Source of the DNA: Candidatus Desulfofervidaceae bacterium
GTDB taxonomy: Bacteria > Desulfobacterota > Desulfofervidia > Desulfofervidales > Desulfofervidaceae
Direction of reading: 5' to 3'
DNA length: 64,000 nt
Assembly (NCBI GenBank): GCA_027038965.1
Contig: JALWFG010000018.1
Location: 1 to 64,000, forward strand
Positions 7,826 through 17,710 of the stretch are shown one piece after another. The first letter of the stretch is position 1; the number at the start of each line of letters is the position of its first letter. The translations under genes and the position numbers were made by a program. Below the pieces are notes generated by a model. That model worked only from the letters and a program-made list of their open reading frames with translations, did no database searches and had not been told where the DNA came from.

Positions 7826-10294
7826 ATGAAACTTCTCATTGTAGAATCCCCAGCCAAGGCCAGAACCTTAAAAAGGCTTCTTAGAAATTTATTTAGTGAC
7901 ACCTCAGGGCAAGGTAAAGTAGACATAGCCGTTGAGGCCACGCTGGGACATGTAAAAGACCTCCCCAAAAGCAAACTTGGGGTAAATGTCGAAAAAGACT
8001 TTAAACCCACTTATGTAGTCCTTCCAGGTAAAAAAAAGGTCTTGCAAAAACTTACCAGTCTGGCAGCCAGGGCCTCTGAAATTTATTTAGGGCCTGATCC
8101 TGACCGAGAAGGAGAGGCCATTGCTTGGCATGTGGCTGAAGAAATTAAAAAAAAGGACAAACAGAAGAATATCAAACGGGTCCTCTTTCATGAAATTACA
8201 CCTCAGGCCGTAAGAGAGGCCATTACCAATCCAACAGAATTGGATCTCAACAAATATACCTCACAACAAACACGCCGTATCCTTGATCGGCTGGTAGGCT
8301 ATCAGATCTCTCCCCTTTTATGGGAAAAGGTTAAAAGGGGGCTTTCGGCTGGAAGGGTGCAGTCAGTAGCCCTCAGGCTTATCTGTGAAAGAGAAAGGGC
8401 TATCTCCAATTTTGTCCCAGAAGAATATTGGGAAATTGTAGCACGTTTTATAAGCGAATCGGCGCGAATAACGGCTGAGACACAGGATAAGCCTACATTT
8501 GAAGCCAAATTGATTAAGATTTCTGGCAAAAAGGCCAAAATTACAACCGAGGCTCAGGCCCAGGAAATCCTAAATGCCTTGGCTATTATTAGAAATGAAA
8601 AGGGATTTGTAGTCGAAAAGGTCGTTAAAAAGGAGAGACGCCGTCATCCCTTGCCTCCCTTTATTACCAGCACCATGCAACAAGAGGCCGCTAAAAAGCT
8701 TGGTTTTTCTGCTAAAAAGACCATGATGATTGCCCAGCAACTCTATGAAGGAATAGACCTTGGCAAACAGTCAGACTCTGAGCAGGAAGTTCGAGTAGGT
8801 CTTATTACCTATATGCGCACCGATTCGGTGCGTACTGCTGATGTGGCCTTAAAGGAGGTAAGAGAGTTCATAAATCAAACCTGGGGAAAAGAGTTTTTGC
8901 CAAAGCAGCCCTACCTGTATAAAAATAAAAAGAGCGCTCAAGATGCCCATGAGGCTATTCGTCCCACTTCTATTTATCGCACTCCTGAGGCAGTCGCCCC
9001 TTATTTAACCCCTGATCAAAGGGCCCTTTATGCCCTTATCTGGCGTCGCTTTGTTGCCTCTCAGATGGCAGCGGCCATTTATGACCAGACTACGGTGGAT
9101 ATCAGGGCAGATAGATTTTTGTTCCGAGGAACTGCTAGCATTCTAAAGTTTCCGGGATTTCAAAGGGTGTATTCAGAAGATGTAACTAGCCCTACCGAAA
9201 AGGAACAGGATAGGATTTTACCGCCGCTTGAAGAAGGGCAAAGGCTCGAGTGTCAAGAAATTATCCCTTCTCAGCATTTCACCAAACCGCCACCACGCTA
9301 TACTGAGGCCAGCCTTATCAAAGAGCTTGAAGAAAAGGGTATTGGTCGCCCAAGCACCTATGCCACTATTTTAAGCACAATTCAGGAAAGAAAGTATGTA
9401 GTTAAAGAAGGAGGTAAATTTAAACCCACAGAGCTTGGTTTGCTTGTCAATGATCTGTTGGTGGAAAATTTTCCTGATATTGTAGATGTTTCCTTTACGG
9501 CCAAGATGGAGGAAAACCTAGATGCCATTGAGGAAGGAAAGGCACATTACTTGGAAACCCTTAAATCCTTTTATCAAATTTTTAGCAAGGCCCTAAAGCA
9601 AGCCCAAAAACAAATGCTTAATGTTAAGGCTAAAGGGATTGAAACCGACATTATCTGTGAGAAGTGTGGGGCCAAAATGGTTATCAAATATGGCAAAAGT
9701 GGTGCCTTTTTAGCCTGTTCTCAATATCCAAAATGTAAGAACACCAAGGAATTTACTCGCAATGAAAAGGGCGAAATTGTAATTTTAGAATCTGAGATAC
9801 CTAAGGAAGCTTGTCCCTTATGTGGAAGCCCATTGGTGCTCAAACACGGCCGATATGGAAGTTTTTTGGCCTGCTCAAATTATCCTGATTGCAAATTTAC
9901 CAAGGAGTTAAAGGCAGGGGCGGTCGGAGGACAGGGCGCAAGCCAAACAATAGAAAAGAAATGCCCCAGGTGTGGTGCTCCTCTTGTAATTAAACGTAAT
10001 AAGAAAGGAGGACGCTTTCTGGCCTGTTCTCGTTATCCTGAATGTAAATACGCTGCGCCGCTTACCTTAGGATTTAAATGCCCCAAATGCGAGCAAGGAG
10101 AAATAGTAGAACAGGTTTCCAAAAAAGGGCGTGTCTTTTATAGTTGCTCTCGCTATCCCGAATGCAAATTTGCTATGTGGGAACAACCTATTGCTAATCC
10201 CTGTCCGAAATGCAGAGCTGAATTCAGGGTTATCAAGGGGAAAAAGTTGGTTTGCTTGAAATGTGGCTATAAGGAAGAAGTTGATGGTGGATAG
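7826..10294 (+). CDS. topA: DNA topoisomerase I (type IA)
   Basis: TopA relaxes negative supercoils by single-strand passage. The Toprim domain is at the N-terminus (MKLLIVESPAKARTLKRLL, metal-binding DPDRE at 91-95). The active-site tyrosine lies in GLITYMRTDS (Y329). Five four-cysteine zinc ribbons fill the C-terminus from about residue 612, four of them with the CxxC ... YPxCK pattern and the last one shorter. At 822 residues the length is ordinary for a multi-ribbon TopA. The last codons (VDGG and TAG) are supplied by a heptamer repeat array that runs on into the intergenic region. The start ATG is 57 nt after dprA. Confidence 0.97.
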   Translation: MKLLIVESPAKARTLKRLLRNLFSDTSGQGKVDIAVEATLGHVKDLPKSKLGVNVEKDFKPTYVVLPGKKKVLQKLTSLAARASEIYLGPDPDREGEAIAWHVAEEIKKKDKQKNIKRVLFHEITPQAVREAITNPTELDLNKYTSQQTRRILDRLVGYQISPLLWEKVKRGLSAGRVQSVALRLICERERAISNFVPEEYWEIVARFISESARITAETQDKPTFEAKLIKISGKKAKITTEAQAQEILNALAIIRNEKGFVVEKVVKKERRRHPLPPFITSTMQQEAAKKLGFSAKKTMMIAQQLYEGIDLGKQSDSEQEVRVGLITYMRTDSVRTADVALKEVREFINQTWGKEFLPKQPYLYKNKKSAQDAHEAIRPTSIYRTPEAVAPYLTPDQRALYALIWRRFVASQMAAAIYDQTTVDIRADRFLFRGTASILKFPGFQRVYSEDVTSPTEKEQDRILPPLEEGQRLECQEIIPSQHFTKPPPRYTEASLIKELEEKGIGRPSTYATILSTIQERKYVVKEGGKFKPTELGLLVNDLLVENFPDIVDVSFTAKMEENLDAIEEGKAHYLETLKSFYQIFSKALKQAQKQMLNVKAKGIETDIICEKCGAKMVIKYGKSGAFLACSQYPKCKNTKEFTRNEKGEIVILESEIPKEACPLCGSPLVLKHGRYGSFLACSNYPDCKFTKELKAGAVGGQGASQTIEKKCPRCGAPLVIKRNKKGGRFLACSRYPECKYAAPLTLGFKCPKCEQGEIVEQVSKKGRVFYSCSRYPECKFAMWEQPIANPCPKCRAEFRVIKGKKLVCLKCGYKEEVDGG

Positions 10295-10314
10295 TTGATG
10301 GTTAATTGGTTGAG
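10281..10314. repeat. Heptamer repeat array at the topA 3' end
   Basis: Five degenerate 7-nt units (TTGATGG, TGGATAG, TTGATGG, TTAATTG, GTTGAG) follow one another. The first two encode the end and stop codon of topA. A second heptamer family (CTTAAAA/ACTTAAT-like) follows at about 10331-10352. The rest of the 137-bp gap up to the next gene holds a promoter. Confidence 0.6.
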
Positions 10315-10373
10315 TAAAAATCTGCCTTAAGACTTAGACTTAAAACTTAATTACTACATATCTTTTTAAAGGC

Positions 10374-10402
10374 TTGACGAGATGATACTGGTTGGCTAAA
10401 GT
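10374..10402 (+). promoter_or_regulatory. Predicted sigma-70 promoter upstream of the PBP1A gene
   Basis: A TTGACG -35 box and a TAAAGT -10 box are separated by 17 nt, ending 29 nt before the preferred ATG. The match is moderate. Confidence 0.45.
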
Positions 10403-10431
10403 TATCTACATATTTGTTGACTTACACTTCC

Positions 10432-12438
10432 ATGAAATATATTGTGAAGTTTTGCCTATTTGTTTGTCTCTTATCTTTCTTGACTCTGGGGGGATGGCTG
10501 GGATACGTTTTTTACACCCTGCCTAATATTAAACATCTGGAAGATTATCGTCCACCCTTAACAAGTGTTGTTTATGCAGATGATGGAAGTGTTATAGGGG
10601 AGTTTTTTATTCAAAGACGTTATTTTGTTTCCTTAGATAAAATTCCTTCGTATGTAGTTAAGGCATTTGTAGCGGCTGAAGATGAGCGTTTTTACGAACA
10701 CAAGGGCCTTGATTGGATTGGAATCTTTAGGGCCCTGATAAAGGATTTAAAGGCTAGGGCCATTGTTCAAGGGGGAAGTACCATTACCCAACAGACAGTT
10801 AAGGCATTACTTTTGACTCCCAAACGGACCTTTACGCGGAAATTGAAAGAAATTATTCTTGCCTATCAGCTTGAAAGGTACCTTACCAAAGATGAAATTT
10901 TAACCATCTATCTCAACCAGATTTACTTTGGTCACGGCGCATACGGAGTAGAAGCCGCGGCTAGGGTTTATTTCGGCAAGCATGTCAACGAATTGAATCT
11001 AGCTGAGGCAGCTATTCTAGCAGGGCTCCCCAAAGGACCCGCCTTTTATTCCCCTTATCGTCATCCTAAGCGGGCCAAAGAGAGACAACGGTATGTTTTG
11101 ATGCGGATGGTTAAATGCGGATTTATTAGCAAAAAAGAGGCAAAAATGGCCTTAGCAACCCCCCTTCACCTGGCCTCTCTAGATTATCATTATCCAAGCA
11201 TGGATTATTTTCTTGAGTATGTGAAACAAAAGCTGATTAAAAAATTTGGAGTCGATAAGGTGTTTAAAGGAGGGCTTTCCATTTATACCACCGCAAGCAT
11301 TCCTATGCACCAAGCCGCCCAAGATGCCCTTGAGAAAGGGATTTTGGCTATAGAAAAAAGACATAAAGAAAATCAATCCGCAGAGGCAAAGGACCAAATT
11401 CAAGGGGCAATTTTTACATTGGAAAGGGGCACAAATTATATTAAGGTAATGTTGGGAGGACGCAGTTTCCAAAAGAGTAAGTTTAATCGAGTTACCCAAG
11501 CCTGCAGGCAACCAGGTTCTGCCTTCAAACCCATTATTTATGCGGCTGCTTTGGATAAGGGTTATACACCTGCTAGTTTAATAGAAGATTATCCCATCAT
11601 TTATGTTTATCACCATCAAAACAAAATTAAGGTTTGGCGACCCCATAACTATGAGGAGCGTTTTTTTGGAAGAATTACTTTAAGAGATGCCTTGGTTCAT
11701 TCTCGAAACACGGTTACCGTGCGTCTTTTGAAGAATATTGGCATCCATTATGTAATTGATTATGCCCATCGTTTTGGAATCACAAGACCACTATCACCAG
11801 ATCTCTCGCTGGCCCTGGGCAGCAGTTGCCTTTCACTTTACGAATTAACCCGGGCCTTTTCTGTCTTTGCCAATGAAGGTCAATACATTGAACCCATTGC
11901 CATTACCAAAGTGGTAGATAGTCAGGGACACGTACTTTTAGAAAAACAACCCGCCCCTCAACCAGCTATTGGCCCAGATACTGCCTATTTAATTACGAGC
12001 ATTCTTGAAGACGTAGTGCAAAGAGGCACGGCCCGGGTGATAAAAAGATTGCATAGGCCAGCGGCCGGAAAGACGGGAACGACCAATCAATATACAGATG
12101 CTTGGTTTATTGGATATACACCTTATTACGTTGCAGGGGTATGGGTGGGATATGACGACCTAAAAAGTCTTGGAAGACATGAGACAGGGGGTAGGGCTGC
12201 AGCCCCTATCTGGCTTTACTTTATCAAACAGGTGGAGTCCGAACTCCCTATAAGGGACTTTAATATTCCCTCAAGTGTTGTTTTTGCTCAAATAGACCCT
12301 CAAACAGGCCTCCTTGTTGGTCCAGAAAATTCTCACAGAAAAATAGAATGTTTTAAGAGAGATAAGTTGCCCCCTAAAGAAACTAATCTGGACTTACACC
12401 CCTTAGAAGAGAAAATTTATCTTAACCCTGATTTTTGA
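10432..12438 (+). CDS. Class A penicillin-binding protein (PBP1A-type, bifunctional)
   Basis: This is a bifunctional peptidoglycan synthase anchored in the inner membrane. An N-terminal helix (about 3-25) is followed by the GT51 glycosyltransferase domain (EDERFYEHKGLDWIG, GGSTITQQTVK, YLNQIYFGHGAYGVE). The transpeptidase domain has the SxxK motif in PGSAFKPI, SRN, and KTG in AGKTGTTNQYTDAWF. A TTG lies six codons upstream in the frame; the ATG at 10432 is preferred because a basic residue and the membrane helix follow at once. At 668 residues it is short for PBP1A, which often exceeds 750, but all catalytic motifs are present. Confidence 0.93.
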   Translation: MKYIVKFCLFVCLLSFLTLGGWLGYVFYTLPNIKHLEDYRPPLTSVVYADDGSVIGEFFIQRRYFVSLDKIPSYVVKAFVAAEDERFYEHKGLDWIGIFRALIKDLKARAIVQGGSTITQQTVKALLLTPKRTFTRKLKEIILAYQLERYLTKDEILTIYLNQIYFGHGAYGVEAAARVYFGKHVNELNLAEAAILAGLPKGPAFYSPYRHPKRAKERQRYVLMRMVKCGFISKKEAKMALATPLHLASLDYHYPSMDYFLEYVKQKLIKKFGVDKVFKGGLSIYTTASIPMHQAAQDALEKGILAIEKRHKENQSAEAKDQIQGAIFTLERGTNYIKVMLGGRSFQKSKFNRVTQACRQPGSAFKPIIYAAALDKGYTPASLIEDYPIIYVYHHQNKIKVWRPHNYEERFFGRITLRDALVHSRNTVTVRLLKNIGIHYVIDYAHRFGITRPLSPDLSLALGSSCLSLYELTRAFSVFANEGQYIEPIAITKVVDSQGHVLLEKQPAPQPAIGPDTAYLITSILEDVVQRGTARVIKRLHRPAAGKTGTTNQYTDAWFIGYTPYYVAGVWVGYDDLKSLGRHETGGRAAAPIWLYFIKQVESELPIRDFNIPSSVVFAQIDPQTGLLVGPENSHRKIECFKRDKLPPKETNLDLHPLEEKIYLNPDF

Positions 12439-12542
12439 AAGCTCGCTATTGGTGAACAGTTAATTATTTTGGCCGAATGGTACTCTGGAGTTGATTGGAA
12501 AATGGATAGTTGGTCTGTTTGAAGCGAGAATAATAAAACTTC

Positions 12543-12572
12543 TTGACACGATGTTTTGAAATGTCCTATAAA
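12543..12572 (+). promoter_or_regulatory. Predicted strong sigma-70 promoter of the MSHA-like operon
   Basis: TTGACA and TATAAA are separated by 18 nt, about 110 nt upstream of the mshE-like start. It lies in the 242-bp gap after the PBP gene, which otherwise shows only degenerate repeat-like sequence and no ORF. Confidence 0.6.
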
Positions 12573-12680
12573 CAAGGTATAAATTGGGGAAGCGCTTTCC
12601 TACATTAGAACAAAGCGACCATTAGTGAGAAAAAGAAAGTATCTAAAATGGACCGCTAATTGGTTGATGGTGAATACCCT

Positions 12681-14363
12681 ATGGATAGAAATGAAGCAAA
12701 GGAAAAAACACCTAAGAGGCTGGGAGATTTACTTGTTTCCCGGGGGCTTATCACCCCAGAACAGTTGAAAATTGCCCTTGAAATCCAAAAGAGCACTGGA
12801 AGGCTTTTAGGTGAAATACTCGTCGAATTGGGCTTTGTTGACCAAAGCACTGTTTCCTCGGTATTAAGTAGAGATTTTGGGTTACAGTATCTTCCAAGCT
12901 TAGAAGATGTCATCCCGGACCCTCAGGCCTTAGCCCTTGTGCCTCAAGAGGTTGCCCGGAAGTATGGGGTAGTTCCTCTCCATCTAGAAGAAAATATCCT
13001 TACGGTAGTTGTAGCCGATCCCTTTGATGTTGTGGCTATAGATGCCCTTCGAAGGTTAACTGGCAAGGCCATAAAGACTGCTTGTGCCCCTGAGAAGGAA
13101 ATTGCTAAGGCCATTGACCTTTGGTATACCGAAACAGAGGCCTTTGATGACCTTGTCAAAAGGACTATTGAACTGGCAGGAGCGGCCGAACTGGGGCTTG
13201 AAGAGCCTCCAATTATTAAATTGGTTAACCAGATTATTGTGACTGCCATTGAAAGGCGAGCTACAGATATTCACCTAGAACCTGAAAAGAATGTCCTGAT
13301 TGTTCGGTATCGGATTGATGGGATCTTGCATGTTTGGAAACTACTTCCTAAAGCACTAGCGAGAAGTATTGTTTCTAGAATTAAGGTTATGGCCAATTTG
13401 GACATTTCAGAAACTCGTATTCCCCAAGATGGACGGATTTCCTTTTTCTTTGCTGGCAGGCATATAGACCTCCGTGTCTCTACCTATCCAACCGCTGAGG
13501 GTGAAAACATTGTCTTAAGGCTGCTGGACAAGTCTAAGCTTATTACCAAGGTATCAGAACTTGGCTATTCCAAATTCCAAATGGAGACCTTTCGCCGAAT
13601 TTTATCCCATAATCATGGAATTGTATTGGTTACAGGACCCACTGGGTGTGGAAAAACGACCACCCTTTATGCAGCCTTACTGGAAATCAATTCCACTCAG
13701 ATTAATATAATGACAATAGAAGACCCAATTGAATATGAATTGCCATTTATTAGGCAATCCCAAATAAATCCCAAAGCGGGATTTACCTTTGCCAAGGGAC
13801 TACGGGCCCTTATGCGTCAGGATCCAGATGTGATTTTGGTAGGGGAAATCAGGGACTCTGAAACCCTAGAGGTAGCCTTACATGCTGCCCTTACAGGCCA
13901 TTTGGTGCTCTCCACCTTGCATACCAACAATGCTATCTCTGCTATTCCTCGCCTACTTTATATGGGGGCCAACCCTTACATCTTGGCATCTTCCCTTGCT
14001 GGGATTGTTGCCCAAAGACTGGTTAGAGTTGTATGCCCCCATTGCAAAGAGTCTTATAAGGCATCTGAACATGAAATGAACATTCTCAAAAGACACTTAG
14101 ACTTAGGGCCTTTTTCAGAGGTCACTCTTTTCAGGGGAAAAGGTTGCGAAAAATGCCATAAAACAGGATATTTGGGAAGAACAGCCATTAGTGAGGTATT
14201 TGAAGTTACTTCAGAAATATATGATGCTATTGTAAGAGGAGGGAAGGAAACAGGAATAGAAGCTATACTTAAACGACAAGGTTTTGTATCAATGCTTCAA
14301 GACGGTCTTTCAAAGGCCATGGATGGAATTACTACTATTGAAGAAGTTCTGAGAGTGGTTTAA
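12681..14363 (+). CDS. mshE: MshE/PilB-family pilus extension ATPase with MshEN c-di-GMP-binding domain
   Basis: This hexameric cytoplasmic ATPase powers type IV pilus or type II secretion assembly. The N-terminus holds two copies of the MshEN motif: one begins RLGDLLVSRG at residue 13 and fits the RLGxxL...G...L...L..Q pattern exactly, the second begins RLLGEILVELG at 41. MshEN domains are known to bind cyclic di-GMP. Walker A GPTGCGKTT is at about 319, RQDPDVILVGEIRD is the Walker B region, and a tetracysteine zinc site (CPHC ... CEKC) lies near 450-490. A TTG seven codons upstream overlaps a heptamer-like sequence, so ATG 12681 is preferred. It overlaps the next gene by 1 nt (TAATG). Confidence 0.93.
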   Translation: MDRNEAKEKTPKRLGDLLVSRGLITPEQLKIALEIQKSTGRLLGEILVELGFVDQSTVSSVLSRDFGLQYLPSLEDVIPDPQALALVPQEVARKYGVVPLHLEENILTVVVADPFDVVAIDALRRLTGKAIKTACAPEKEIAKAIDLWYTETEAFDDLVKRTIELAGAAELGLEEPPIIKLVNQIIVTAIERRATDIHLEPEKNVLIVRYRIDGILHVWKLLPKALARSIVSRIKVMANLDISETRIPQDGRISFFFAGRHIDLRVSTYPTAEGENIVLRLLDKSKLITKVSELGYSKFQMETFRRILSHNHGIVLVTGPTGCGKTTTLYAALLEINSTQINIMTIEDPIEYELPFIRQSQINPKAGFTFAKGLRALMRQDPDVILVGEIRDSETLEVALHAALTGHLVLSTLHTNNAISAIPRLLYMGANPYILASSLAGIVAQRLVRVVCPHCKESYKASEHEMNILKRHLDLGPFSEVTLFRGKGCEKCHKTGYLGRTAISEVFEVTSEIYDAIVRGGKETGIEAILKRQGFVSMLQDGLSKAMDGITTIEEVLRVV

Positions 14364-15556
14364 TGCCTATATTTTCTTATCAAGCCGTAGATAGGAAAGG
14401 AAAGCTTGTTAAAGGAATGGCCGAATTTCCTAACGAACATTCTCTCTATCAGTGGTTGAAAGACCAAGGATTGGTATTGACCAAGCAAAGGCGTTCCTAT
14501 TTTCGATCTATATTTAAACCCCGGGTAAAAGTAGAGGAACTGATAGAATTTTCTAGACATATGAATTATATCATTAGGTCTGGAATGCCCCTTCTAGAGG
14601 GTTTAAAAGACTTAGAGGAAAATACAAAAAATGAGACCTTTAAAAGGGTACTTCAGGCAGTAAAAATGGAAATTCAGGCTGGGCAGTCTTTGGCCGATGC
14701 CCTTTCACATCATCCCTATATATTCCCTCAATTTTATACCTCTATTGTCAAAGCAGGAGAAACTTCTGGCAACTTAGATAAGGTCTTTTTAGAGTTGACT
14801 AACTATTTAACCTGGCTTCATGACACCCAAAATAAAATTAAACAAGCCTTGACTTACCCCATTATTGTTAGTGTTTTGATAGGCATCGCCCTTATTATTT
14901 TTGTTGTGTTTGTTATCCCTCGCTTAACCAAGTTTTTAATCCAACTTAATATGCCCTTGCCCCTGCCTACCCGAATGCTTATAAAATTTAACAGTTTTAT
15001 GTTGCATTATTGGTATATCTTTATCGTCCTGCTACTTTCGGCCATTTGTTTTACCTGTGTTGCAAAGTTTTCTCAAAAAATGCTTTATTTTTGGGATAAA
15101 TTTAAATTAAAAATCCCCTATTTGGGCAGGGTACTTTTAAATCTGGTTCTGGTAAGATTTGTCCAATATGTGGGCATGCTTTACCAAGCAGGCATTCAAG
15201 TTTATCAAGCTCTAGATGTAGTCAAAGAGATTGTAAGTAACCGATTTTATGCCCAGAAAATGGAGAAGGTTAAACATCTTTTGGAAGAAGGCGAAGGTAT
15301 GGGAAGGGCATTAGAACTGGTCCAAGGATTCCCGTCTTTTTTGATAAGAAGCATTAAGGTAGGTGAAGCCACAGGAAATTTGGATGAAACATTTAGGGAG
15401 CTAAGTAGATACCTTAATGATGCCTTGGATAGGGATGTGAGAATGATTACTACCATTATAGAGCCTGCTTTACTTATTCTGGTAGCTTCTATTATTTTAA
15501 TCATCGTTATATCTGTTCTATGGCCGATTTACAACATGTTGGGAAAGATTACTTAA
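14363..15556 (+). CDS. mshG: MshG/PilC/GspF-family inner-membrane platform protein
   Basis: This protein forms the inner-membrane platform on which the assembly ATPase acts. The 397-residue length and the two T2SSF repeats are typical: RHMNYIIRSGMPLLEGL with VKAGETSGNLDKVFLELTNYL in the first half, and QYVGMLYQAGIQVYQALDVV with IKVGEATGNLDETFRELSRYL in the second. Three membrane segments are visible (about 170-195, 215-235, 370-392). The ATG overlaps the stop of mshE. Confidence 0.93.
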   Translation: MPIFSYQAVDRKGKLVKGMAEFPNEHSLYQWLKDQGLVLTKQRRSYFRSIFKPRVKVEELIEFSRHMNYIIRSGMPLLEGLKDLEENTKNETFKRVLQAVKMEIQAGQSLADALSHHPYIFPQFYTSIVKAGETSGNLDKVFLELTNYLTWLHDTQNKIKQALTYPIIVSVLIGIALIIFVVFVIPRLTKFLIQLNMPLPLPTRMLIKFNSFMLHYWYIFIVLLLSAICFTCVAKFSQKMLYFWDKFKLKIPYLGRVLLNLVLVRFVQYVGMLYQAGIQVYQALDVVKEIVSNRFYAQKMEKVKHLLEEGEGMGRALELVQGFPSFLIRSIKVGEATGNLDETFRELSRYLNDALDRDVRMITTIIEPALLILVASIILIIVISVLWPIYNMLGKIT

Positions 15557-15568
15557 GGTGCCACCATT

Positions 15569-17059
15569 ATGAAAACTATCCATTTCATTTTTAATAGGAA
15601 GGCAACAAACAATTCAGCGCGGCAAATGTATACAGCTACAGGGGCATATCTTCTATACTGGCAAGGAGATACAGTTTTTGTGGGAAGTGAACGGAAAGTA
15701 GAAGCAAAGTCTTTAAATGCCCTTTTAGAATCCCCACCTCGGGGGAAGGGTTATTTATTAGTGTCTGAGGAAAATATAAAATCAAAGGTGGTTTCTATCC
15801 CTCAAACCAAAGGCATAAACGTAGCCCGGGTTATGCAGCATGAGGCATTAGAGCTGGTGCAAGAAGATGATTTGGAGTCCCTGAGGCAAAATTACATTTT
15901 TAACTGGCGTCTTTTATGGGAAGAAAAGAGAGGGCAAACAACTGAAAGGGAATTCATTCTATTTGTGGCCCCCCGCTCTTCTATTGAGTCTTTTTTGAGC
16001 GCAATAAAGACAAAGGGTCTAAAGGTCGAGGATGTTTTTGTAAACATTGATTTGCTTATTAGAATTGGAGAAAATTATGCCATACATAAAGAGGATTTTG
16101 TGATCTATTTTTACCAAAATAAAATTTATTTTTTTGCCTATAAAGACAAAAAATATGTGTTTCATCGTGAGCTCAAATTAACCACATTATCTGCTGGTTC
16201 TGATGCTTCTAAATCAGAATTACAAGAATCGGTTGGGCTGGAAGAGCTTTATATGGAGATCAAGAGGTCTATCTTTTATGCCAAACAAAAATTTAAACTG
16301 GAAGGAAGGCATCTAACTCTCTTCTCCGATTCCCAAGCAGTTTATCGGTTTTTGAAAGAACGGAAAGAGGACCTCAATTTTAACCTAATAGAAACCCCTT
16401 TAGAGAGAGAGGGTGAAAAAGATAGATGTCTTATTTTAAGCCTTTGGCTAAAATACCACTCCTTCAATCTTGCTTCCCTCCTCCCCCCTGAATTTAGCCT
16501 CGAAAAATGTCTTAAAAGAATGTCTTATATAGGAATAGGAATTGCTTTGATTACATTTGGGCTTAGCTTGGGGACCATATTAAAATATACCTCAGATTAC
16601 AATAAAAAGCTGGCCCAATTGAATACCATACTTTATCAAGAGAATATTGTTAAAAAAAGGCTTCTTAAATATCCTAGGGATCAGATATTAAAGGCCAAGC
16701 AAATGATATTGAAACCAAGACTGCCTGAAGTACAGCGAATGTCTGTTCCATCATCTAATATTAACAACTGTTTAGTCTCAGCTCTAGATGCTTTGCCCTA
16801 TCTAGTGCCCTCTGAAATACTTTTGAGGACACTGGATCTGAAGACTTCTCCTACATCAGATATCCTTTCAATTGAAGGCAAAATCCTTGTTAATGGCCCT
16901 CAAAGGCGAAGCGAGGTTTTACAAAGGTTCATTTCCAATTTAAAACATTGTATTTTGATAGATCAAATAAAGGAGGTGGAAAGAGATAGCCTATTTGATA
17001 GAGGTACATTCAGGTTACGTTTAACTTTAGCCTGCGTCAAGCAGATGCGGAGCAGGTGA
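15569..17059 (+). CDS. mshI: MshI-like (PilM/PilN- or GspL-like) pilus assembly protein
   Basis: The 496-residue protein combines a cytoplasmic part of about 300 residues with one membrane helix (IGIGIALITFGLSLGTIL, about 318-336) and a periplasmic region. This is the layout expected of MshI or GspL, which link the ATPase to the periplasmic complex. Sequence motifs are weak; the call rests mainly on topology and on its position between the MshG-like and MshJ-like genes. It begins 12 nt after mshG. Confidence 0.7.
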   Translation: MKTIHFIFNRKATNNSARQMYTATGAYLLYWQGDTVFVGSERKVEAKSLNALLESPPRGKGYLLVSEENIKSKVVSIPQTKGINVARVMQHEALELVQEDDLESLRQNYIFNWRLLWEEKRGQTTEREFILFVAPRSSIESFLSAIKTKGLKVEDVFVNIDLLIRIGENYAIHKEDFVIYFYQNKIYFFAYKDKKYVFHRELKLTTLSAGSDASKSELQESVGLEELYMEIKRSIFYAKQKFKLEGRHLTLFSDSQAVYRFLKERKEDLNFNLIETPLEREGEKDRCLILSLWLKYHSFNLASLLPPEFSLEKCLKRMSYIGIGIALITFGLSLGTILKYTSDYNKKLAQLNTILYQENIVKKRLLKYPRDQILKAKQMILKPRLPEVQRMSVPSSNINNCLVSALDALPYLVPSEILLRTLDLKTSPTSDILSIEGKILVNGPQRRSEVLQRFISNLKHCILIDQIKEVERDSLFDRGTFRLRLTLACVKQMRSR

Positions 17060-17709
17060 TGATTGTGAAAAAGACATTAATGTTTTTAAAACACCTTCGA
17101 CTTGCCATCTTGCTTTTTATTATAGCCATTATTAATGGTTTTTGGGCTGTAAAAATTCACCAACGCATAAACAGTATTTCTAGGGCAGAGGCCTTTTTTG
17201 AAAAGCAGCTTAGAGAAGGACAAACCTTGCTGGGGGAAATAGATAAGATTAAACTAAAATTATTGAAAAAACAGCATATTAAAAATAAGACAAATAGATT
17301 TAAAAATGAATTGGAGGTAGAAGCCTATTTATTAAATTATCTTAATTCGATAGTTGAAAAACACCATGCCAAGTTAATAGGCTGCAAATTTAAGCCTTTA
17401 CCGATAACAAGGCAGATAGAAAGGGGAACCCGATATGACAAAAGTTCTTCCTTGAATATAACGCCATTAAAGACAAGACAAATGATGACTATCATTTTGG
17501 AGACAAAATTTAGAGGATATAATTCATTGGTGAAATTTTTAAAAAACATATTTGCTCTAAAAATAAAGAAAAGAGACATCGGGCAGGCGTTTTTAGTTGA
17601 GAATAAAGCAGGGTTTGGGAATATCCAAAAAATGAGGATTCAAAAAAGTGGGATGAATTTAATGGTCAAGCTAGAATGCACATATTACTACAACATTGAA
17701 GGGGAATAA
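17059..17709 (+). CDS. mshJ: MshJ-like (PilO/GspM-like) pilus assembly protein
   Basis: A short cytoplasmic tail and one N-terminal membrane helix (LAILLFIIAIINGFWAV) are followed by a Lys/Glu-rich coiled-coil stretch and a small alpha/beta domain, as in PilO and MshJ. These proteins form part of the periplasmic alignment complex. The ATG at 17059 overlaps the TGA of the previous gene (TGATG); a GTG one codon earlier is also possible. Local codon use is rich in Lys and Ile, in keeping with the AT-rich DNA here. Confidence 0.7.
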   Translation: MIVKKTLMFLKHLRLAILLFIIAIINGFWAVKIHQRINSISRAEAFFEKQLREGQTLLGEIDKIKLKLLKKQHIKNKTNRFKNELEVEAYLLNYLNSIVEKHHAKLIGCKFKPLPITRQIERGTRYDKSSSLNITPLKTRQMMTIILETKFRGYNSLVKFLKNIFALKIKKRDIGQAFLVENKAGFGNIQKMRIQKSGMNLMVKLECTYYYNIEGE

Positions 17710-17710
17710 A

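Noticed and set aside
12579-12610. Leader upstream of the pilus operon checked for a c-di-GMP riboswitch
   Set aside because: The conserved cores of the GEMM class were not found by eye, so no riboswitch is claimed.
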